DNA from: Lentisphaeria bacterium
GTDB lineage: Bacteria; Verrucomicrobiota; Lentisphaeria; Victivallales; UBA1829
Direction of reading: 5' to 3'
Length of the DNA stretch: 47,533 bases
Assembly: GCA_017456805.1 (NCBI GenBank)
Contig: JAFTIQ010000035.1
Location: forward strand, 1 to 47,533
Under the pieces are notes generated by a model, which made no database searches, was not told where the DNA came from, and was given only the letters and a program-made list of their open reading frames with translations. Position numbers and translations under genes: made by a program. This document shows positions 1 through 6,090 of the stretch, piece after piece (within the stretch, counting starts at the first letter, position 1; each line of letters starts with the position of its first letter).

Positions 1-105
1 CGTGGTGTGACTTTTCCCAAGATTTCTTGACATTTCTGTTGCTGATACTCCGGCATTCAGCATGTTTTCGATTCTTAACCGGTCTTCCTTTGTGAGATGC
101 GCCAT
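1..105 (-). CDS. IS30-family transposase, N-terminal end (cut by window edge)
   Basis: Reading the minus strand from the ATG at 105 gives 35 codons that run off the window start. The peptide begins MAHLTKEDRLRIENMLNAG and continues through a helix-turn-helix (VSATEMSRNLGKS). This matches the N-terminal DNA-binding region of IS30-family transposases, which bind the element's ends. A GAGGAG ribosome site lies at 112-118. The DDE catalytic domain is outside the window, so it cannot be told whether the gene is intact. The iterated motif upstream of the gene (126-284) supports this being the end of an insertion sequence. Confidence 0.8.
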   Translation of the reverse strand, partial: MAHLTKEDRLRIENMLNAGVSATEMSRNLGKSHTT

Positions 106-125
106 AATTGATCTCCTCTTTTTTT

Positions 126-284
126 TTTGTAACACTAAACGCACAAATCCCCTCCCGGGAGGGGAACCTGTTAAGATTATCTATCTTCTTTCTATTTTTT
201 TCTACCCTTTGCAACACTTAATGCACAAAGATTTATTTGTAAGACTTAATGCACTTTTTCTTTTTGTAAGACTTAACGCACTAA
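126..284. repeat. Iterated IS30-type end motif (four copies)
   Basis: Four direct copies of a 22-base motif lie at 126-147, 208-229, 236-257 and 263-284. The shared core is GTAACACTTAATGCAC with small changes (G for C at the sixth base, CGC for TGC). The last three are 27-28 bases apart, about the same helical face after 2.5 turns. In the first two copies TTTGT and ACAAA form inverted ends. The outermost copy (263-284) is the likely terminal inverted repeat and the others look like extra transposase-binding sites. A perfect 16-base palindrome, CCCCTCCCGGGAGGGG, lies at 149-164 between copies one and two. The exact insertion boundary and target duplication cannot be seen without the other end. 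Confidence 0.6.
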
Positions 285-316
285 ATAATTTTTTCCCTGT
301 GCATTTACTTTTTCAA

Positions 317-347
317 TTGACATTTTGTATTTATTGTTCAATTTATA
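317..347 (+). promoter_or_regulatory. Possible promoter for the zinc-ribbon/TM2 gene
   Basis: TTGACA at 317-322 is an exact -35 box. The best -10 nearby is TTTATA at 342-347, with a 19-base gap that is longer than ideal. A second weak option (TTGTCA at 397-402) lies closer to the gene. The stretch 285-443 holds no gene; it is AT-rich and otherwise unremarkable. Confidence 0.3.
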
Positions 348-443
348 GGAATATATATTTGCAATTCTCTGAAAGTGAATATATATTATACAGAGTTTGT
401 CAATTCATAACAATATAACAATATTGAAGGAGAGTAACGTAAA

Positions 444-863
444 ATGAATTGCCCCTACTGCAACAATCAGGTTCCCCCGAACGCAAACAATTGCCCGAAT
501 TGCGGTGCTGCTCAGCAGCCTCAGCAGCAGTTCCAGCAGCAGCCTCAGTACCAGCAGCAGTATCAGCAGCAGTATCAGCAGCCCCAGTACCAGCAGCCCA
601 TGTATCAGCAGCAGCCTATGTACCAGGGTGGCTATGCCGCAATGCCTCCGAAGAGCCGTACAGCTTACATTCTGCTGGGAATTTTCCTCGGCGGATGGGG
701 TGTCCACAACTTCTACGCAGGTTATACCGGACGTGCAGTAACCCAGCTTCTTCTTAACCTTCTCCTTTGCTGGACCTTTGTTGTTCCTATCGGAGTTTTT
801 ATTTGGGTCATCATTGAAGTTTGTACGATCAATGTTGACGCCAACGGAAACCCGATGGTTTAA
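444..863 (+). CDS. Zinc-ribbon, Gln-rich linker, TM2-domain membrane protein
   Basis: This is a 139-residue membrane protein of unknown precise function. Residues 3-20 form a C2-C2 zinc ribbon (Cys3, Cys6, Cys17, Cys20). Residues 24-67 are a low-complexity PQYQQ/PMYQQ linker. Residues 70-130 are a TM2 domain with two hydrophobic helices and the GGWGVHNFYAGYTGRA motif between them. TM2 proteins are small inner-membrane proteins found widely in bacteria. The zinc ribbon is expected in the cytoplasm. A GAAGGAGAG ribosome site at 426-434 fixes the start. It is a single gene closed by its own terminator. The glutamine tract is encoded by near-identical CAGCAG/TACCAG codons and probably varies in length between strains. 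Confidence 0.85.
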   Translation: MNCPYCNNQVPPNANNCPNCGAAQQPQQQFQQQPQYQQQYQQQYQQPQYQQPMYQQQPMYQGGYAAMPPKSRTAYILLGIFLGGWGVHNFYAGYTGRAVTQLLLNLLLCWTFVVPIGVFIWVIIEVCTINVDANGNPMV

Positions 864-880
864 CAGTTATTCCATAAAAA

Positions 881-918
881 ATAAGGTGGATCTCCTTTTG
901 GGAAATCCACCTTTTTTA
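881..918 (+). terminator. Rho-independent terminator after the TM2 gene
   Basis: AAGGTGGAT (883-891) pairs with ATCCACCTT (905-913) in a 9-base stem, followed by a run of six T residues. It may also serve the convergent GH78 gene, since A residues lie on the other side of the stem. Confidence 0.85.
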
Positions 919-942
919 TTGCCTGATTCTGAGGGTTCGGAA

Positions 943-3177
943 TTACAGCTTACAGGTATATTCTTTTGCAGGTTCCTGCTGAGAATGTTCTGAACCATCG
1001 GGCAGGATCACCTTGCACGGGATACCTTCCGGGATCGTAAGAGTCAAGCGGAATGTTCCGTTTTCCTTTTTCCAATCCACTGTCACTTTTCCGGATGCGA
1101 GTTTGCTGCTGACATGGAGAGACTCCAAATTTTGCGGTGCAAACGGACGGATCGTCAGCGCACGGAATCCGGGAGCTGATTCATCAGGTGTGATCCCGCC
1201 AAGATATTGGATCATCCAGGCAGCAATATCGCCGTACATGATATGACAATGGGAGGCAAACCCCTTCCACTGTTCCCAAAGGGTCGTCGCGCCAAGATTG
1301 ATCCAGTTGACCCATCCCGGATACGCCGGCTGCATCAGGATACGGTATGCCGTTTCGCCATATCCGTAATCTGCCAAAACCCGCAGGATGTATTTCGCGC
1401 CGAGGATCCCGAAGTCTGCCTTGTATTGACGCGCCACAAAAACATCATTCAGCCGTTTTGCAACGATCCCGGCTTCTGATTCCGGACACAAGCCCCAATA
1501 AAGGGCGGTTGCAAGGGCGGTGACATCATCTTCCCTCAGAGGGGCATCGTCAGTCCCGTAAAGCCCGTTCCCGCGGTAAAACGCCTTGTGAAACGCATTT
1601 TTGATCGTCTCTGCCAGTTCACCGAACTGTTTTGAATCCTCATCATATCCCAGCAAAGCTGCCGTTTTCTGCATCATAACAGCATCCGCATAATAATACC
1701 CGGTCGAAGTGATTCTGATATCTGTCATCCGGAGCAGATCCACCGGGCACCAGTCGCCGAGCCCAAAGGACAGAATATGATCGGTCGCCATGCTGGCAAG
1801 ATACTTCATATACTGCTTCATCTGACCGTAATTTTCTTTCAGGATCCGCGTTTTCCCGGTGTAGACGTATACATTCCATGGGATCAGAAGGAACGCGCTG
1901 TCCCAAGCCGGACCGCTTCCCCAGTTGAAGCCCCATCCATTTGTGGGAACGATCCCCGGGAACTGACCATTCGGACGCTGGGTATCTGCCATAATCTGAA
2001 GCCAATGACGGTAAGATGATTCCAGATCATAGTGGAACAAACCCATTTCGGAGGCCTGCAATGTATCGCCTGTCCAGCCATTTTTTTCCCGATGAGGACA
2101 GTCAGTCGGAATTCCGGTATAATTGTCAATAAAGCTCCAATGAGTCATCTGATGAAGCTGATTGAGCACAGGATCGGAACTTTCAAATTCCGTCAAAAAA
2201 TCAAAGGCGGTATGAACAACACAGCCGGTCAGCTCTGTCAGTTCCACCTGACCTTCGGTTTCCACGCGGATGTACCGGAACCCATGATAGACAAACCGGG
2301 GTTCCCATTCTTCAAGCCCATCGCCCTTCAAAATATATTCATCGGTCTGGAACTTATCGGAAAAGACATAAGGTTCCAAATCTTTCCGGTCGATGTTCAC
2401 GTTGTAATGATCCATCAATTCTGAGTAGATCAGCTTGATTTTCGCTCCGCGTTCCCCGCGGACTTTGATACGGCACCATCCGGTAATGATCTGTCCGACA
2501 TCATAAACGACCGCATCCTTCGGCGGACCGGGAACCACCCGGACGGCAGGAAGCAGTTTCGTCACTTTGCAAGGCGGCATTGTCTGTTCCGTCATAACCC
2601 CGCCGGGGCCGGGAACGATGGCTGATTTGAACCAACCCGAATCATCAAATCCGACAGTATTCCAGCCGGGCATTTCCATCCGGGCATCATAGGTTTCCCC
2701 TTCCCTCAACGCATCAAAACGGAGCGGGCCCATCCCTTTGGAACACTTCCAGGAATGGTCGGAAACAACCGCCGGGACACCGTCGCAATAAAGCTCCAGA
2801 ATCATCTTCGGATAATCCCTCCACGAGGAACGTTCAAAATACCAGGTATTCTCCGTACTGCAGTTGTACCAGCCGTTCCCGAGGATCGCTCCGAACACAT
2901 TTTCACCAACCTGCAAAAGAGATGTAATGTCATACTTCAAATAGCCTGCACGCTTATCATACTGAGTCACCACAGGCTGCAGAACACCGTCATCCACCTT
3001 TTTCCCGTTAAGATAGAGTTCGGAATAACCCAATCCGCTGAAGAAGACTTCCGCATGTTCCGGGAGCTTCTCCAAAGTAAAATTTTTGCGGAAAAAAGGA
3101 GCCGGTCTGACCGGTGAAGTTCTGCCGACTCCGCCGCCGGCACCGATCCATTTTCCGTGTTCAAAAAGCTGATTCAT
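943..3177 (-). CDS. GH78 alpha-L-rhamnosidase
   Basis: This 744-residue enzyme should remove terminal alpha-L-rhamnose from plant or microbial glycans or glycosides by the inverting GH78 mechanism. The N-terminal part (about 25-200) has the rhamnosidase beta-sandwich domains (FFRKNFTL, YLNGKKVDDGVL, NGWYN). The (alpha/alpha)6 barrel follows from about 330 to 670. The motif TDCPHREKNGWTGD carries Asp359, Glu364 and Asp371, matching the family's acidic residues. Glu635 in TTLWEQW matches the conserved distal glutamate. A C-terminal beta domain closes the protein (GFRALTIRPFAP). There is no signal peptide, so it probably acts in the cytoplasm on imported oligosaccharides. AAAGGAACG precedes the ATG. 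The pilus operon's terminator lies just upstream, so it is probably transcribed separately. Confidence 0.9.
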   Translation of the reverse strand: MNQLFEHGKWIGAGGGVGRTSPVRPAPFFRKNFTLEKLPEHAEVFFSGLGYSELYLNGKKVDDGVLQPVVTQYDKRAGYLKYDITSLLQVGENVFGAILGNGWYNCSTENTWYFERSSWRDYPKMILELYCDGVPAVVSDHSWKCSKGMGPLRFDALREGETYDARMEMPGWNTVGFDDSGWFKSAIVPGPGGVMTEQTMPPCKVTKLLPAVRVVPGPPKDAVVYDVGQIITGWCRIKVRGERGAKIKLIYSELMDHYNVNIDRKDLEPYVFSDKFQTDEYILKGDGLEEWEPRFVYHGFRYIRVETEGQVELTELTGCVVHTAFDFLTEFESSDPVLNQLHQMTHWSFIDNYTGIPTDCPHREKNGWTGDTLQASEMGLFHYDLESSYRHWLQIMADTQRPNGQFPGIVPTNGWGFNWGSGPAWDSAFLLIPWNVYVYTGKTRILKENYGQMKQYMKYLASMATDHILSFGLGDWCPVDLLRMTDIRITSTGYYYADAVMMQKTAALLGYDEDSKQFGELAETIKNAFHKAFYRGNGLYGTDDAPLREDDVTALATALYWGLCPESEAGIVAKRLNDVFVARQYKADFGILGAKYILRVLADYGYGETAYRILMQPAYPGWVNWINLGATTLWEQWKGFASHCHIMYGDIAAWMIQYLGGITPDESAPGFRALTIRPFAPQNLESLHVSSKLASGKVTVDWKKENGTFRLTLTIPEGIPCKVILPDGSEHSQQEPAKEYTCKL

Positions 3178-3190
3178 GTTCGTTCCTTTC

Positions 3191-3224
3191 TAAAAAAAAG
3201 AATCAGTGAGCTCTCTCACTGATT
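3191..3224 (-). terminator. Terminator of the secG-pilus operon
   Basis: On the minus strand AATCAGTGAG (3224-3215) pairs perfectly with CTCACTGATT (3210-3201) around a 4-base loop, followed by C and eight T residues (3200-3192). The stop codon of the preceding small gene (3218-3216) lies inside the stem. Confidence 0.9.
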
Positions 3225-3464
3225 CCAATTTTCTGATGCTTTCTGCACCATATCATGAAATTCTTCCCGGGAAAGATCTTCCAATCGCTTTCCCTTTCTT
3301 GCCAGCTGCTCATTCACTTTGATCGCTGTCTCTGACATCCGCTCATGAGTTTCTTCGCTTCCGCCGGCAAGAACAAAATTTTCACCTTTTGTATAGCGCT
3401 TGTGCCCGTCCCGACCGTCAAGGCCGAGACCGAGCATCATCGCTTTCGAATCGCCATCCGACAT
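3216..3464 (-). CDS. Small conserved-looking protein of unknown function, end of pilus operon
   Basis: This 82-residue soluble, charged protein is not recognised. It has a glycine-rich, basic middle (LGLDGRDGHKRYTKGENF) and a probably helical C-terminus (RLEDLSREEFHDMVQKASE). There is no signal peptide or membrane segment. It begins 2 bases after the second secretin's stop codon and has no good ribosome site of its own, which suggests translational coupling. It is the last gene of the operon, and its TGA stop is within the terminator stem. Its position suggests a cytoplasmic accessory of the secretin system, but nothing in the sequence shows a mechanism. It may be real because of the tight spacing and clean codon use. 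Confidence 0.65.
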   Translation of the reverse strand: MSDGDSKAMMLGLGLDGRDGHKRYTKGENFVLAGGSEETHERMSETAIKVNEQLARKGKRLEDLSREEFHDMVQKASENWNQ

Positions 3465-3466
3465 AA

Positions 3467-6049
3467 TTACTGACGGAACGGCGGCAGACCGCGCATTTCA
3501 CGTTCGCGGACAGGAGATCCATCCGGATTGATCAAACGGCAGGTCATAAAGATCAACAGGTTCTTCTTTTCAGAAACCTTTGCCTTGGACTGGAAAAGGC
3601 GTCCAATCAGAGGAATATCTCCGAGCAGCGGATACTGGTCATCGACAGAATTGCTGTTGTCATGAACAACACCCCCGAGAATCACAGTTTCGCCATCGTC
3701 GCAGGAGACCAATGTTCTGACAACGCGGTCTTCAAAGATCGGCATTCGGATGATATTGGTAAAGGTTTCAGAAACGTTTTCTTCCACAGAAACGGTCAGC
3801 GGGTAGCTGTAATCAACCCAGCCGACATGTTCTTTCACAGAAGGCTTCATCGGCAGTGTGATGGTTCTTCCGTTTTCACCAATGGTGGGCTGAACGTCAA
3901 GACGAACCCCGATTTCATCTTCTTCCAGTTCAGGAATGGATGAGGTAAAGAGGGGAACTTCACGTCCGCCGGAAGAGATCGTCCCGATCTCAGCTTCTTC
4001 CCAGTCTGTCGGGAAGTACTTCTTGGTCACCATCTTGATGGTGGCAGGATAGTTGTTGGTGGTGGTAATTCTGGGGCAGAACAGAACGTCCGCAGAGTCA
4101 GACTGATCGATCGCTCTCACAGCACCGCTCACAGAGAAGCCGGAACGGTAATCTGTATACTGAGCACTGAAAAGTCCATCCATCACTGTACGGTTGCCAA
4201 TGTCATTGACGTTTCTGACAAGGTTTGCAGAGTTAGGACCAAAGGTCAGCTGGCTGCTGCCATGCTGGATCGGTGCTTTGGTATAGTAGTAGGTGGTGTT
4301 CCCCTGCGCAGGAAGGTTCATGCCGGGTGCAACACTGCCCATGTACTGATAATAGCCATTGACAGGATTGGAGTAATAGAAGTTGCCTGTCTCATTTCCA
4401 GTGGTGTAGATGGATACATTTTCACCGGAACCGGTTCTGTAAGCACCATCAGGTTCCTGAATGTATTTGAAGTTACCGTTCTGACGGGAAACCTGATACT
4501 GGAATCCAAGTTCTTCGATATCATTCATGGCGACTTCCATGAACTTGGTCTCAATAAGAACCTGAGGCTCAGCCTGGTTGATGTCATCCAGATGCTTTTT
4601 GATGCGTTCAATATTTGCCGGTGTATGGGTGACAACCAAACGTCCGGAAATATATTTCACACCGGTATTTTCCGGGAAATCAATTCCCTGCTTCTTGAAG
4701 TAAGCCTTGAGATCGCCTTCGCTGGAAATATCATCGTAGGTGGTCTTTTCAATGGGGAAAATCCGGGTTTCACGTTCATCAAGAGGAACATTTCTGGGAG
4801 CAATCACAACAGCATGTTCTTCGATCTTGTACTTCAGCTTGGCTGCATTACAGATGGACTGGATGGCATCGCGAAGAGGAACATTCTGAGTCAGGATCGT
4901 GATCATCGGTTCTTCATCTTCGCCGCCTTCAACGGTTGCAGCAGGAACATCGCCGCCTTCACCAGGCCCCCCGCCGGCAGGAGCTGCAGCAGGAGCACCC
5001 AGATTCTGACCGGAGCCGAGATAAACAATGTTGACACCGTCTCCATTGGTCAGTTCCTGACTGCGCAGCTGAAGTTTTTTCAGAACTTCAGAAACGAGTT
5101 CCTGTTCAAAGTCAAGAGAGGGAATGATGATGCTGTCAAGTTTATCATTGATGGTGCGTGCGCGCTGTTCCTTGACGATTGCGCCCTGCTCTTCCGGCTG
5201 AACAGTCTCACCGGCAGTGTGACTTTCTCTGGGGATCAGAGGAATTACAGGGGTCCAGATCGCTTCAGAAGCATACTGCTGACGGGCACCGTTTCTGCGG
5301 CGTTTTCCGGCAGCAATCAGCTTTATGTTGGTTCTGCGAACAGCTTCGATCGCTGCTGTGTTATAAGGATCTGTTGCAAGAATCTCTTCATATTTTGCGC
5401 GGGCTGCTGCCCACTGTCCATCTGCAAACAGAGCATCCCCCTGACGCATCAGGACATCCAGATTGTAAGCTCTGTCTTTCAGATCAGGCAGAAGAGTATC
5501 TTCATCTGTTGCCTGAACGTATGCGGCAGAGTTTTTCATCCGTTTGATCTTTTCGATAGTCGCCTGAAGTTTTTTCTTTCCGGCGGGCCAGATCTCAATT
5601 GCTTTTTCGCAAATAGCGATCGCTTCATCATATTTTTTCAGTTCAGCGGTTTCCAATGCCTGATAATAAAGCTTTTCCGCCCAATTGAAATAACATCTGG
5701 AAATTGCAATTTCACAGCTCTGGATCTTTTCTGCAATCTCTTTACTGCGGGGAGCAACCTTTTCCAGCTGTTTTTTTGCTGCAATATAGTATTCAATCGC
5801 TTCTTCAAAAGATCCGGTCTGATATGCCTGAACAGCTTTTTTGACCAGTGTGTCAGCATCGCCTTCGATCTTATTGTATCGCAGTGTAACTCTGCTGCCG
5901 GCTTCCCCATGTTTTACGGGTACAGCAGGAGCATTCTTCTGGTACGCCGGTGTTGCCGGAGCCTGAGCATTAAGACAGACAGTTCCGGACAAAACCAGCA
6001 ACCCAAGTGTGGACACTGCACGAAGTCCGGTTGTACGGGATTTGTGCAT
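3467..6049 (-). CDS. TPR-secretin, Amuc_1098-type outer-membrane pore (second copy)
   Basis: This 860-residue secretin should form the gated outer-membrane channel of the pilus-like system. The start is placed at the ATG at 6049, because GGAGGG lies 4 bases upstream and the peptide then begins with a good signal sequence (MHKSRTTGLRAVSTLGLLVL...LNA). A GTG at 6094 that overlaps the upstream stop is possible and adds 15 residues. Residues about 60-240 are TPR-like (YQTGSFEEAIEYYIAAKKQL, KKYDEAIAICEKAIEIWP). An STN-like segment (VPLRDAIQSICNAAKLKYKI) and a secretin N-domain (LVVTHTPANIERIKKHLDDI) follow. The C-terminal barrel holds the secretin signature PLLGDIPLIGRLF and NLLIFMTCRLI. A Gly/Ala/Pro-rich linker sits before the STN segment. 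It follows a related secretin in the same operon. Confidence 0.88.
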   Translation of the reverse strand: MHKSRTTGLRAVSTLGLLVLSGTVCLNAQAPATPAYQKNAPAVPVKHGEAGSRVTLRYNKIEGDADTLVKKAVQAYQTGSFEEAIEYYIAAKKQLEKVAPRSKEIAEKIQSCEIAISRCYFNWAEKLYYQALETAELKKYDEAIAICEKAIEIWPAGKKKLQATIEKIKRMKNSAAYVQATDEDTLLPDLKDRAYNLDVLMRQGDALFADGQWAAARAKYEEILATDPYNTAAIEAVRRTNIKLIAAGKRRRNGARQQYASEAIWTPVIPLIPRESHTAGETVQPEEQGAIVKEQRARTINDKLDSIIIPSLDFEQELVSEVLKKLQLRSQELTNGDGVNIVYLGSGQNLGAPAAAPAGGGPGEGGDVPAATVEGGEDEEPMITILTQNVPLRDAIQSICNAAKLKYKIEEHAVVIAPRNVPLDERETRIFPIEKTTYDDISSEGDLKAYFKKQGIDFPENTGVKYISGRLVVTHTPANIERIKKHLDDINQAEPQVLIETKFMEVAMNDIEELGFQYQVSRQNGNFKYIQEPDGAYRTGSGENVSIYTTGNETGNFYYSNPVNGYYQYMGSVAPGMNLPAQGNTTYYYTKAPIQHGSSQLTFGPNSANLVRNVNDIGNRTVMDGLFSAQYTDYRSGFSVSGAVRAIDQSDSADVLFCPRITTTNNYPATIKMVTKKYFPTDWEEAEIGTISSGGREVPLFTSSIPELEEDEIGVRLDVQPTIGENGRTITLPMKPSVKEHVGWVDYSYPLTVSVEENVSETFTNIIRMPIFEDRVVRTLVSCDDGETVILGGVVHDNSNSVDDQYPLLGDIPLIGRLFQSKAKVSEKKNLLIFMTCRLINPDGSPVREREMRGLPPFRQ

Positions 6050-6090
6050 CTTTCCCTCCATTGCTTGATTATGTTTTATCATCATTTTTA

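Noticed and set aside
61..418. A 118-codon plus-strand frame near the window start
   Set aside because: It runs antisense to the IS30 transposase start and through the iterated repeats.
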